Of a DNA stretch of 64,000 nucleotides, positions 8,219 to 17,008 are shown piece after piece. How positions within the stretch are numbered: the stretch's first letter is position 1; each line of letters begins with the position of its first letter. The notes below the pieces were generated by a model. That model made no database searches. It worked only from the letters and a program-made list of their open reading frames with translations, and was not told the origin of the DNA. The stretch is from UBA8231 sp964512165 (lineage in GTDB: Bacteria; Latescibacterota; UBA2968; UBA8231), in assembly GCA_964512165.1 (NCBI GenBank), contig CAZEHQ010000001.1:1-64000 (forward strand), read 5' to 3'. The translations under genes and the position numbers were made by a program.

Positions 8219-11200
8219 CTAGTCCGCCGAAGGCGGCCCGCCAACCGGGGCGGCGGCCGCGGGTTCGACACCGAGATCGACGATGCTCCGGCGCAGGGAC
8301 TCGGCGATCTCCCGGTAGACCTCGTAAGGGGTCAGGCGCTCCAGCAGGGACCGGAAGGAGCCGGCTTCGACGGCGGCGCCGAGGCGCACCCGGGCGCGGC
8401 GGGGGCTGTCGCTGCCGGCGCCGGAAAGATCGACCCGGACGGGAACCACCGGCAGGTCCAGCTCCAAGGCCAGGAGACCGATGCCCGGCCTGTAGGCGCC
8501 GACGGCGGAGGGCCGGGGCGCACCCTCGGGGAACAGCAGCAGGGGCCGGCGCCGGCCGATGCGTGCTGCCGCCTCCTCCAGGGCCCGCGGCAGGCCGGCC
8601 GGCCCGGAGAGGGTTACGAGCTCGGCGAACCAGCGGCACAACCGGGACTCCCACCGGCCTCCGATGGCGTCCTGCTGCTCCACGAGCAGACAGAGCCCGT
8701 CGAGCTCGGGCCTCAAGGCGGCGAAGACCGCCGCGGCGGCGGCCGGGCCGGGGCGGCTGGCGGCCAGGAGGAAGGGCCCCTCGGGCAGCCCCCCGGCGCC
8801 ATCCACCTCCACTCGCAAGGCGGCCCTCAAGGCCCTGGACGCGGCCGTGCCCAGGGCCGATCTCCCGCTCCGCGCCACGGATCCCGGGCCGCGGAGCACG
8901 GAAGACCAGTAGCCCTCCGACTCCGCCAGGGTCAGACCCGGCCCCACCTCGTCGAGGAGCCGGCGCAGGGTGGTCCGTTCGCGGTCGATGGTCACCGGCC
9001 CGGCCCCGGCCTCCTGCAGGGAGGCCGCCAGCTCGACCGCCATGAGCGAGTCGATCACGGTGTCCAGGGGGGCATCGGCATGGGCGACGATCTCTCCTAC
9101 GGCCAGCCCCGACAACTGGCTCAGCCGGTGGTAGACCTGCCGTTCCCAGGGCGCCAGGCTGTCCGCGGCATCCACCTCTTGGGGGGCTCCCCGCTCCAGG
9201 TCCTCGCGCAGGGCGTTGCGGTCGACGCGGCCGTCGTCGAGCCGCGGCAGGGGCCGGCGCTGGATGTGCAGCCGGGCGATCCGCTGCCAGGCCGGCAGGT
9301 CGCGGGAAAGGGCATAGGCCCGTTGCCGGATCTCCTCCTCCGCATCCGGCAGGTCCAGGTCCCTGGAGCGGGGATCGAGAACGACGACGCCGTGCACCTC
9401 TTCGCCGAGGGTGCGCGCCGACGGCAGGCCGACGACGGCCAGCTCGGCCGTGTGCGGCAGGCCCCCGTAGAGATCCTCCACCTCGTCGGGATACACGTTC
9501 TTGGCGCCGCCCGTAACGATCAGGGACCGCCGCCGGCCGGTGATGAACAGGTAGCCGTCCTCGTCCATGTGACCCACGTCGCCCGTGTGCAGCCAACCGT
9601 CCCGCAGGACCTCGGCGGTGAGGTCCGGGCGGTTCAGGTACCCCGCGGTGACCGACGGCCCCGAGACCAGGATCTCGCCGTCGTGCCCGAGGGGAGCGTC
9701 GATGCGCAGTTCGACGCAGGGCAGGGCGACGCCCACGGAGCCGCGGCGGGCCCCGCCCCGAGGATTGACGGTGACGATGGGGGAGGTCTCGGTCAGCCCA
9801 TAGCCCTCGTACACCGTGAGGCCGAGATCGCGGTAGGTGTCGAACAGCGTCTCGCCGAGGGGCGCGCCTCCGGAGACGATCAGGCGCAGTTGCCGCAGCA
9901 CGTCGATGTCGGGCGACCGCCCCCCCTCCGCCCTCGTGTCCAGACGCTGCACCCGATCGGCCAGGATCTTGAGGATGCGCGGCACGGCGAGCATGGCGGT
10001 GATGCCGCGATCCCGAATGGCCTCCAGGATGTTGCGGCTGTTGAGAGGACCGTCGAGGTAGATGGTCGAGGCCCCGCTCCACAGGGACATGAGCAGGACC
10101 CCGGTGAACTCGAGGCCGTGGTGCAGCGGCAACAGGGACAGGATTCGGTCGCTGTCGTGCACGCGCTGCAGCTCCCCCAGGGCCAGGAGATCGGAGATCA
10201 GGTTGCCGTGGGTCAGGACCACCCCCCGGGGCTCGACCCGGGTGCCGGAGGTGAAGATGATGGACGCCTCCCGATCCCAGTCGATCTCCGGCTCCCGGAA
10301 GACGGATCCAGTCCCTTCCTCGGCATCCAGGGGATCGCCGGAGGCCAGGTCGATCCGGGTGCCGACCGCCGCCGGGGCGACCCGGGCGAGGAACGCGGCT
10401 TCGGCCACCATGGCCCCGGCCTCGGAGAAGGCGGCCAGCCGTTCCACCTCCTCCCCCGGCGTCTGCGGGTCCACGGGCAGGACAGCGGCGCCGAGGAAGG
10501 AACAGGCCATGTAGGAGACGACCCACTCGGGGCCGTTCTCCCCGGCCAGCAGAACCCGGTCCCCCACGCCCAGGCCGAGTCCCTGCCAGCGGCCGGCGCG
10601 CTGCTCCACGCGCTGCAGCAGGTCGGCGTAGGTGATCTTCCGCCAGCGGCCGCCGCGGCGGGCCTCGAAGGCGACGCGCCCGGCATGGCGGGCGCAGGCC
10701 CAGCGCAGCAGGTCCGGCAGGGTGGCGATCTCGCGCTCCGCGCGCAGACGCTCCTCCTCGGCCCCCGGCTCACCGGGCGGCTCCGGCAGCGCCGCCTCCA
10801 CGGCGCCCTCCTCGCGCAGCACGTGGCGCCGCAGGCCGGGCAGGTGGATGTCGGCCACGTACGCGGGCCAGTCGATGGCGGTCACGTCCATGTCGAAGGT
10901 GGCGCGCTCGTCCGGCGGCAGCGACTCGTACAGCGCCCGGGTGCGGCCGGTCTCGAAGCGGCAGTCGAGGTGGGTATACGGGTGATAGATCTCCACGTAG
11001 TAGAGCACGCGCTGCAGCCGGATCCGGGCCGTCGCCAGGAGCCGCCGCTGCCGGGGACGCGGCGAACGGCCCGGCAGCTCGAGGAGCCGCTCGCGGAGCC
11101 GGAGCGGACCCAGATGCCGGAGCCGGAAGATGAACCGGAAGAGGCGCAGGCTGGGATAGCGCCAATCGGGCAGCGACGGACAGAGGCCGTCGCGATCCCG

Positions 11201-12403
11201 CATGGGCGACCGCCGGAAGTGGGCGCGCACGCTGTCGAAGAGGGAGCTCACACGCACCGGGTTCTCCGTGCCCGTGGCCGCCTGGAAGACCTCCACGGCC
11301 TCTGGCCGCGCGCGCACCGCGGCGGCGATGGTGGCGTTGACGACCTTGTCCACCGGGATCACGTCGAGGACGATCTCCGGCCGCGCGGGAAAGTCGGGCA
11401 CCAGTCCCCGGCCGTAGGCGACCAGCAGGGGGTCCATCACCTTCAGGCCCGTGATCCATCCGGGTTCCGGATCGGCGAGGCTGCTCTCGATGATGCTGGG
11501 GCGCACGATCACGACCGGCACGTCCCCGCGCCGCAGGGTGAGCACCTGCTCGCCCATGGCCTTGGTATAGGTGTAGACGTCGTTCCACCCGTGCTCGCGG
11601 GCTCGGCGCATGCCCTCGGCCACCAGCTCTCCCCGGACCCAGCGGTCCCGGCGGTCCTCGACGAGCTGCTCCAGACGGTCGGGCGTCAGCTTGCGGCTGC
11701 GGGACTTCCCGTACTCGCGGACCACCTCGCGCTTCAGCCGCCGCGTGAACTCCTCCTCCGCGGCTTCCTCCCGGAGGCGGCGGCAGGCGGCGCGGCAGTC
11801 CGCCACCTCGCTCACCGGATCGAAGCCGGGTCCGCTGCCGTCGATGACCCGGCGCATGTCGCGGTCGACGGGCAGGGGCTCGTCGGGGATCGTCCCCTGG
11901 CGCCTGCCGTTGACGTAGGCGGTGGAGACGTGGACGAAGTCGACGCGCCGCCCGGAGGCCCGGGCGAGATCGATCAGGGCCATCGGCCCTCCGACATTGG
12001 CCTGGAGCGCTACGTCCAGAGGTTCGTCGAAGACCACCGTGGCGGCGCTGTTGAAGATCGTGTCGACCTCCGCCGTGAGACGCTGCCGGTCCTCGGTGGA
12101 CAACCCGAGGTCGGGCTGGCGCTCGTCGATGGCCACGGGGACGACTTTCTGGCGCAGGCGCTCCCAGCGCCCGGGGTCGGCCTCGGCGACCCACTGGAAG
12201 AGGGCGGTGCCGTAGAGCTCCCGGAGGCGCTCGGAGGGCGAGATCTCGCGGCCGTCGGGCCGGCGGCGGGGCCGGATCAGCAGGTAGACGCGGCGGACCT
12301 GGTCCCCCAGGTCGCGCAGGATCTTGGCCAGCAGCGCCTGGCCGACGAACCCCGTGCCGCCGGTGATCAACAGACTTCGGTCCGTGTAGTACTTGCGGAT
12401 CAT
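8219..12403 (-). CDS. Four-domain fusion: fatty acyl reductase, AMP-forming adenylation domain, acyl carrier protein, PlsC-like domain
   Basis: The 1394-residue protein appears to activate, carry, reduce or transfer fatty acyl groups. Residues 1-370 are an NAD(P)-binding acyl-CoA reductase domain (TGGTGFVG at 14-21, HVSTAY near 160, YTYTK at 277-281), followed to about 535 by the C-terminal FAR domain. Residues 555-1075 are an adenylate-forming domain (IIFTSGT, YGLTETSP at 868-875, GWLHTGD). Residues 1085-1155 are a carrier domain with DSL (Ser1119) as the phosphopantetheine site. Residues 1195-1380 resemble a PlsC acyltransferase (FPEG at 1291-1294), but the HX4D motif expected near 1214-1220 reads SRPGPAAA. 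The catalytic Lys near the end of the adenylation domain is Arg (DDGRVDR). Both changes may reduce activity. It leads the lgt operon. Confidence 0.85.
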   Translation of the reverse strand: MIRKYYTDRSLLITGGTGFVGQALLAKILRDLGDQVRRVYLLIRPRRRPDGREISPSERLRELYGTALFQWVAEADPGRWERLRQKVVPVAIDERQPDLGLSTEDRQRLTAEVDTIFNSAATVVFDEPLDVALQANVGGPMALIDLARASGRRVDFVHVSTAYVNGRRQGTIPDEPLPVDRDMRRVIDGSGPGFDPVSEVADCRAACRRLREEAAEEEFTRRLKREVVREYGKSRSRKLTPDRLEQLVEDRRDRWVRGELVAEGMRRAREHGWNDVYTYTKAMGEQVLTLRRGDVPVVIVRPSIIESSLADPEPGWITGLKVMDPLLVAYGRGLVPDFPARPEIVLDVIPVDKVVNATIAAAVRARPEAVEVFQAATGTENPVRVSSLFDSVRAHFRRSPMRDRDGLCPSLPDWRYPSLRLFRFIFRLRHLGPLRLRERLLELPGRSPRPRQRRLLATARIRLQRVLYYVEIYHPYTHLDCRFETGRTRALYESLPPDERATFDMDVTAIDWPAYVADIHLPGLRRHVLREEGAVEAALPEPPGEPGAEEERLRAEREIATLPDLLRWACARHAGRVAFEARRGGRWRKITYADLLQRVEQRAGRWQGLGLGVGDRVLLAGENGPEWVVSYMACSFLGAAVLPVDPQTPGEEVERLAAFSEAGAMVAEAAFLARVAPAAVGTRIDLASGDPLDAEEGTGSVFREPEIDWDREASIIFTSGTRVEPRGVVLTHGNLISDLLALGELQRVHDSDRILSLLPLHHGLEFTGVLLMSLWSGASTIYLDGPLNSRNILEAIRDRGITAMLAVPRILKILADRVQRLDTRAEGGRSPDIDVLRQLRLIVSGGAPLGETLFDTYRDLGLTVYEGYGLTETSPIVTVNPRGGARRGSVGVALPCVELRIDAPLGHDGEILVSGPSVTAGYLNRPDLTAEVLRDGWLHTGDVGHMDEDGYLFITGRRRSLIVTGGAKNVYPDEVEDLYGGLPHTAELAVVGLPSARTLGEEVHGVVVLDPRSRDLDLPDAEEEIRQRAYALSRDLPAWQRIARLHIQRRPLPRLDDGRVDRNALREDLERGAPQEVDAADSLAPWERQVYHRLSQLSGLAVGEIVAHADAPLDTVIDSLMAVELAASLQEAGAGPVTIDRERTTLRRLLDEVGPGLTLAESEGYWSSVLRGPGSVARSGRSALGTAASRALRAALRVEVDGAGGLPEGPFLLAASRPGPAAAAAVFAALRPELDGLCLLVEQQDAIGGRWESRLCRWFAELVTLSGPAGLPRALEEAAARIGRRRPLLLFPEGAPRPSAVGAYRPGIGLLALELDLPVVPVRVDLSGAGSDSPRRARVRLGAAVEAGSFRSLLERLTPYEVYREIAESLRRSIVDLGVEPAAAAPVGGPPSAD

Positions 12404-12463
12404 GCGACGTGGAGGGCCGTGGGACGGGCGGGGAAGGAGGACCTAACTCTCCGTGGAATCTGT

Positions 12464-12493
12464 ATGTTAATGGATATGGCTGCGGCCGAACAA
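12464..12493 (-). promoter_or_regulatory. Candidate promoter for the acyl-fusion/lgt operon
   Basis: On the minus strand TTGTTC (12493-12488) and TAACAT (12469-12464) are separated by 18 bases. The stretch is AT-rich compared with its surroundings. A start near 12457 would give a leader of about 55 nt before the ATG at 12403. No clear Shine-Dalgarno sequence precedes that ATG. Confidence 0.35.
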
Positions 12494-12509
12494 GGAGACG
12501 GGCGCGGCC

Positions 12510-12680
12510 TCAGGCGGCCGGCGTGGACCGGCCCTCTTCCCCCTCGCCGCGATCCTCGTCATCGGCTCGCCGGCGCGGCTCCTGCCGGGTGATGTAGGGA
12601 TGCCGCACCCGCCGGCGCAGAGCCTCTCGATCCGGCTCGGTACGGCCCGAGGCCCCCGAGCTGCAAGGTCCATCCTTCAT
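12510..12680 (-). CDS. Possible small highly charged protein (56 residues)
   Basis: A short minus-strand frame opens at the ATG at 12680 in the 312-base stretch between the acyl-fusion gene and the lipid kinase. The predicted product begins MKDGPCSSGASGRTEPDRE and is rich in Arg, Glu and Asp. No domain is recognised and no convincing ribosome-binding site precedes it. It could be real or chance in GC-rich DNA. Nothing else apart from the promoter candidate is visible in this interval. Confidence 0.2.
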   Translation of the reverse strand: MKDGPCSSGASGRTEPDREALRRRVRHPYITRQEPRRRADDEDRGEGEEGRSTPAA

Positions 12681-12715
12681 GAGACCAAGTGTACGCCGTG
12701 TCCCCGGAGGCTGAA

Positions 12716-13630
12716 ATGACCCCTCCCGACCGATGGGGTGGAGCCTGGACCTTGATCGCGAATCCCGCGGCGGGCGGGGGGCGGGGCGCGCGGGCGGCGG
12801 AGCGCGGCCGGCGGCGCCTGCTCCAGGCCGGCCTGGAGGTCTCCCTCGACTGGACGCGGCGGCGGGGGCAGGCCCGGGAGCTGGCTGCCGCCGCCCGGGA
12901 CCGCGGCTCCGCCGTGGTCGTCGTCTGCGGCGGCGACGGGACCGTGGCGGAGGTGCTGCCGGAGCTGGCCGGCCGGGACCAGAGCCTCGGACTCCTGCCC
13001 GCCGGGACGTGCAACGACCTCGCCCGCGCTCTCGAGATCCCGGTCCGCCTGGAGCCGGCCCTGCGGGTGCTTCTCGAGGGCCGGCCGCGGCCCATCGACC
13101 TGGGACGCTGCGGCGGTCGCCTCTTCGCCACGGTGGCCTCCTTCGGCTTCGACGCGGAGGTCGGCGAGGAGATGGCCGAAGGCCGTTCGCCGTTCGCCGG
13201 AACGGCCGGATACCTGTACACCGCCCTCCGGCACCTGCGGGGGTACCACCCGGCCTCGGTGCGTCTCCGGGGCGAGTTCGGCGTGCGCGAGCAGGAGGTC
13301 TTCCTCGCGGCCGCTGGCAACACCCCGTCCTACGGAGGCGGCATGCGCATCTGCCCGGAGGCCGACCCGACGGACGGACGGCTGGATCTCTGCCTGGTGG
13401 ACGGCAGCATCTCCCCCCGCGAGGTGCTCGCCCTGGTTCCCAGGATCTTCCGCGGCGGCCACGTGCGCTCCACCGCGGTGCACATGCTGCGCTCCTCCTG
13501 GGTGGAGATCGAGTCCCTCGACGGGGTTCCCAATTCCCTGCGCGGCGACGGCGAGCGCCTGTGCGAGACCCCGGCCGTTCTGCGCGCCGAGCACCAGGCC
13601 CTCAGGGTGATCCAACCCGCCTCTGCATAG
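12716..13630 (+). CDS. Diacylglycerol/lipid kinase family protein
   Basis: The 304-residue product belongs to the DAGK catalytic superfamily (DgkB, YegS, sphingosine kinase), which phosphorylates diacylglycerol or related lipids at the membrane. It starts with the nucleotide-binding TLIANPAAGGGRG segment, followed by the family signature CGGDGTVAEVL (GGDGT at 72-76), LLPAGTCNDLAR (94-104) and FGFDAEVGEEM. Length is typical. The ATG at 12716 was chosen because GGAGG lies five bases upstream; a GTG at 12689 is in frame. It precedes an Mla-type lipid transport operon, which fits a role in phospholipid turnover. Confidence 0.9.
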   Translation: MTPPDRWGGAWTLIANPAAGGGRGARAAERGRRRLLQAGLEVSLDWTRRRGQARELAAAARDRGSAVVVVCGGDGTVAEVLPELAGRDQSLGLLPAGTCNDLARALEIPVRLEPALRVLLEGRPRPIDLGRCGGRLFATVASFGFDAEVGEEMAEGRSPFAGTAGYLYTALRHLRGYHPASVRLRGEFGVREQEVFLAAAGNTPSYGGGMRICPEADPTDGRLDLCLVDGSISPREVLALVPRIFRGGHVRSTAVHMLRSSWVEIESLDGVPNSLRGDGERLCETPAVLRAEHQALRVIQPASA

Positions 13631-13727
13631 GCGGCGGTGGCGGACATGCGGACGATTCCGCATATTGGCGGAGGCCGCCCCCCCACTGGCGGACTCCTCC
13701 CTGACCCAGCCCGCACCCCCCGAGCGC

Positions 13728-14699
13728 ATGGCTACCCGGGCACAGAGAGTCCGTCTCGCCCTCTTTCTCGTCTTCGGCTTCAGCGTTCTGGCCGGCTTCC
13801 TTCTCGTGGTGGCCGGGTCCGCGTTGCTGCAGAAGCGGGTGATCTACTACATCGAGTTCGACGAGTCCGTCGGCGGCCTGTCGGCCGGTGATCCCGTCAA
13901 GTACCAGGGCATCACCGTCGGGCGCGTGGAGGACACGCGGGTCTCGCCCGAGGAGATCGGCGTCGTCCTCGTGGAGATCTCCCTCGAGGCCCGCAAGGTC
14001 CCCAACCTGATCCGCACCGACACGCAGGCCCGGCTCTACAGCCAGGGCGTGACCGGCCTGAAGTACATCGAGCTGAGCTCCGGGTCCCCCGATGCGCCGC
14101 TCCTCGAGCCGGGTGAGGTGCTGCCGGCGAGGGCGACCTTCCTCTCGAACATGGAGGAACGGGCCGAGGTGCTCATGGTGCGCATCGAGGACCTGCTGAC
14201 CAACCTCACGGCTATGACGGCGGCGCCGAACCAGCGCCGCCTGGGGCGGATGATCGAGGCCGGCTCGGAGCTGATGGAGAACACCAACACCCTGATCACC
14301 GACAGCAGCGGCGACCTCGGGGAGACGATCGCCAACCTCGCCCGCGTCACCGACAACCTCGCCGCCACCACCGCCTCCATGCGCGCCACCATGGACTCGG
14401 TGCGGGTCCTCACCTCCGCCGAGGAGACGCGCACCGCCCTGGGCGACCTCAGCCGGTCGATCCGCCTCCTGCGCGAGCACCTCGAAGGCCCCGTGCCCGA
14501 GCTGCTGGCCAGCCTGCACCAGATGACGGGCACCATCGACGCCACCGTGACCCACGTGGACCGCACCGTCCTGCAGAGCCGCAAGAACATCCTCGACGCC
14601 ATGCAGAGCCTGGAGGAAACCCTCCTCAACGTGCGCCAGGCCACCGAGCTGATCCGCGAGAACCCCGCCGTGCTGCTGCGCGGGAGGACCGACCCGTGA
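13728..14699 (+). CDS. mlaD: MlaD-type MCE-domain lipid-binding protein
   Basis: The protein has one N-terminal membrane segment (about residues 11-32), then an MCE domain (YYIEFDESVGGLSAGDPVKYQGITVGRVEDTRV...TQGV-like SQGVTGLKYIEL), then a long helical tail rich in Asn, Thr and Arg that probably forms coiled coil. This is the MlaD/PqiB/YebT architecture, anchored in the inner membrane and reaching into the periplasm to shuttle phospholipid. The 323-residue length is longer than E. coli MlaD because of the tail. The ATG at 13728 directly precedes the charged flank of the membrane segment; a TTG at 13665 is an in-frame alternative. It is the first gene of the Mla-type operon. Confidence 0.88.
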   Translation: MATRAQRVRLALFLVFGFSVLAGFLLVVAGSALLQKRVIYYIEFDESVGGLSAGDPVKYQGITVGRVEDTRVSPEEIGVVLVEISLEARKVPNLIRTDTQARLYSQGVTGLKYIELSSGSPDAPLLEPGEVLPARATFLSNMEERAEVLMVRIEDLLTNLTAMTAAPNQRRLGRMIEAGSELMENTNTLITDSSGDLGETIANLARVTDNLAATTASMRATMDSVRVLTSAEETRTALGDLSRSIRLLREHLEGPVPELLASLHQMTGTIDATVTHVDRTVLQSRKNILDAMQSLEETLLNVRQATELIRENPAVLLRGRTDP

Positions 14700-15490
14700 T
14701 TGCGGACGGGTCCCTCCGGGGCGTGGCCGCCGCGGCCCTCCTGGCTCTGTTGCCCGCCGCCGGGTGCTCGAGTCTCTTCGCCGGCAAGGCCGAGATCCCC
14801 GACCGCCGCAAGTTCATCATCGAGGGTGAGGCCCTGCGCCTGAGCCTGCCCCTCTCCGAACGCCCCTACGAGCTGAGGGTGCAGGTCGAGCGCTTCGCCA
14901 TCGCCAAGTTCTACGAGCGCGACCAGATCGTCTTCCGCCTGTCGCCGGAGGAGATCCGGGACGACCGTTACAACCTCTGGGCGGTCCGTCCGAGCGAGAT
15001 GATCACCAGCGCCGTCACCGGCTACCTCCGGGCGGCGAACCTCTTCACCGACCTTCGTCCGGACTTTCTCGACGAGGCGCCGGAGTTCACCCTCACCGGA
15101 ACCATCGACGCCATCGAGCGCTTCGACTCCGGCGACCGCTGGTGGGCGCGCCTCGACGGCTCGCTGCAACTGGTGGACGGCGAGGGCCGGATCTTCTGGC
15201 AGCACCGGTTCGATCCGAACGAGGTGGAGATCTTCGAACGGGACATGGTCTTCACCGTGCAGGGGATGAACCAGATCCTGCGTCAGAACATGATCGATGC
15301 CGTGCGCTCCCTCGACCGGGCCCTGTTGATCCGCAAGGCCAGCGCCGAGGGCCGCGACCTGACGGGGCTGCTGCACCAGGAGAACGGGAACGGCTCGGCC
15401 GGCTCGACCGAGGAGCAGGCGGAGGAGGTGCCGCGGGAGACCGAGGACTACGTCGTGATGCCCGGGAAACCGGCGCCGCAGGGGGACTGA
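14696..15490 (+). CDS. ABC-type lipid transport auxiliary lipoprotein (PqiC-like)
   Basis: The start is GTG overlapping the MCE gene stop (GTGA). The 264-residue product has a lipoprotein signal peptide ending in the lipobox LPAAGC, then a domain resembling the ABC-transport auxiliary component seen next to MCE genes (PqiC type): LRVQVERFAIAKFYERDQIVFR and FTLTGTIDAIERFDSGDRWWARLDGSLQL. It probably sits on the inner face of the outer membrane and docks the MCE tail. A Glu-, Asn- and Gly-rich C-terminal tail follows. The operon position strongly supports a role in lipid transport; the fine assignment is by family resemblance. Confidence 0.75.
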   Translation: MIADGSLRGVAAAALLALLPAAGCSSLFAGKAEIPDRRKFIIEGEALRLSLPLSERPYELRVQVERFAIAKFYERDQIVFRLSPEEIRDDRYNLWAVRPSEMITSAVTGYLRAANLFTDLRPDFLDEAPEFTLTGTIDAIERFDSGDRWWARLDGSLQLVDGEGRIFWQHRFDPNEVEIFERDMVFTVQGMNQILRQNMIDAVRSLDRALLIRKASAEGRDLTGLLHQENGNGSAGSTEEQAEEVPRETEDYVVMPGKPAPQGD

Positions 15491-15492
15491 GG

Positions 15493-17004
15493 ATGCGCAC
15501 CCCGCTGGTTGGAGCCATCCTCCTCGCATTGGCCATGGCCGCCGCCGCTGACGAGAGCACCTGGTCCGCCGCCTCGCCCCACGCCCAACTGGCCCGCGAC
15601 CCGGCCCTGCTGCCCAAGGGCAAGGGGATGCTCTTCATCCCCACCATGACCCTGCCCATCGGCAACGAGCCCAAGTTCCAGGTCTTCCGCGACGGCCGGG
15701 AGGTGCGCGTCGCTTCGCCGGGGCGCGGCCTCCCTCTCGACCCCGGGACGTACCAGATCCGCTTCGGCTCCGGGAACCTGTCGCAGTTGATCCGCAAGGA
15801 CGTGCCGATCTTCGAGGGCGAGACGACGCTGCTGAAGCCGACCTGGTCGGCCCTGGTCATCGACGTCATCGACCGGACGCGGACCTCGGTGAACGAGAGC
15901 TACGAGATCTTCGACGAGAGCGGCGAGAGCTACGGACCGGGCTTCGGCATCGAGGAGGAGCGCGGCGAACGGGTGCGCACCTGGATCCTGCGGCCCGGGG
16001 TGTACAGCGTCGTGCGCCTGGGGGGCTCCTTCGCCACCATCGACAAGTTCAGCGTGCAGTTGCTGCCGGGGGTCGTGACCCGGCGCAACCTCGTCTACGA
16101 CAGCGAGTCGGGGGACTTCACCTCCTTCTACCAGCGTCCGGTACTGCATGCGCTGGTGCCCCGCGCCACCGCGGCCCTCCTCGCCCAGACCGAGGTCTCC
16201 GGCTCGGTCCGGATAAACACCTCGCAGAATACGGCAGGCGACAACCTCACGAGCGCCAACCTGGTCTTCCAGCTCTTCAATCACACTCGCTACAACACGG
16301 ACCGCCACTTCGCCAGCCTCCGGCTCCTGGTCGAGCAGGGCGCCAACTGGCAGGAAGAGCACGAGCTGCAGAAGGGCATCGACCGCGCCGAGGGGCGAGC
16401 CACCTACATCTACCGACTGTCGCCCCGCATCGGTCCGTACCTGCGCGGGGTGATCAACTCGAACGTCTTCCCTTCGGAGACGCAGTTCCGCATGCCGCGC
16501 GACCTGATCCGGACGTCGAAGAGCGGCCGCGTCGACACCCTTCGAGGGATCACGCTGTTCACGACGGCGCCCTCGTTCTCGCCGATCACCTTCCGCGAGG
16601 GCATCGGCATCAACTCCCGGGTGTTCCGGTACTTCGCCCTGAACACCGACCTGCGGCTGGGCGTCGGATCGCTCCAGGAGCTGTACAAGGACTTCTACGA
16701 GATCAGCGCCGACTCGAAGCCCGCGACGGCCACCGAGTTCAAGAGCTCCTCCACCTCCGGCGTCGAGGCCCTGGTGATCCTCGACGCCCGCCTGTCGAGG
16801 CTGGTCAGCCTCGACTCGGAGTTCGACATCCTCCTGAGCTCGCGGGACTCGCAGGAGTGGTTCTTCACCTGGGAGAACCGCCTGCGCATCGCCCTGACGA
16901 GCTTCATCAACCTCGACATCATCGCCGATCTCGAACGGACGCAGGGGCTGCGCCGGCTGGCCTCCCGCGAGCAGGTCCTGCTGCGCTTCTCCCGGCTCTT
17001 CTGA
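15493..17004 (+). CDS. Predicted outer-membrane beta-barrel protein of the Mla-type operon
   Basis: The 503-residue product starts three bases after the lipoprotein stop, with GAGG just upstream. It has a signal peptide (cleavage after about residue 20, AMAAAADES). A beta-rich domain follows (about 45-240, with PEGA-like GTYQIRFGSGNLSQ). The C-terminal half has alternating hydrophobic/polar strands with many aromatic residues and ends in RFSRLF. A terminal Phe is the usual outer-membrane insertion signal. No named family was recognised. Its place between the auxiliary lipoprotein and the permease suggests that it is the outer-membrane partner of this lipid transporter; that is inference. Confidence 0.7.
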   Translation: MRTPLVGAILLALAMAAAADESTWSAASPHAQLARDPALLPKGKGMLFIPTMTLPIGNEPKFQVFRDGREVRVASPGRGLPLDPGTYQIRFGSGNLSQLIRKDVPIFEGETTLLKPTWSALVIDVIDRTRTSVNESYEIFDESGESYGPGFGIEEERGERVRTWILRPGVYSVVRLGGSFATIDKFSVQLLPGVVTRRNLVYDSESGDFTSFYQRPVLHALVPRATAALLAQTEVSGSVRINTSQNTAGDNLTSANLVFQLFNHTRYNTDRHFASLRLLVEQGANWQEEHELQKGIDRAEGRATYIYRLSPRIGPYLRGVINSNVFPSETQFRMPRDLIRTSKSGRVDTLRGITLFTTAPSFSPITFREGIGINSRVFRYFALNTDLRLGVGSLQELYKDFYEISADSKPATATEFKSSSTSGVEALVILDARLSRLVSLDSEFDILLSSRDSQEWFFTWENRLRIALTSFINLDIIADLERTQGLRRLASREQVLLRFSRLF

Positions 17005-17008
17005 CACC

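Noticed and set aside
7064..12592. Uninterrupted plus-strand frame of 1842 codons opposite the acyl-fusion operon
   Set aside because: It is antisense to genes with clear domain motifs and has low-complexity Pro/Gly/Arg/Gln/His-rich composition, as expected from a GC-rich shadow frame.
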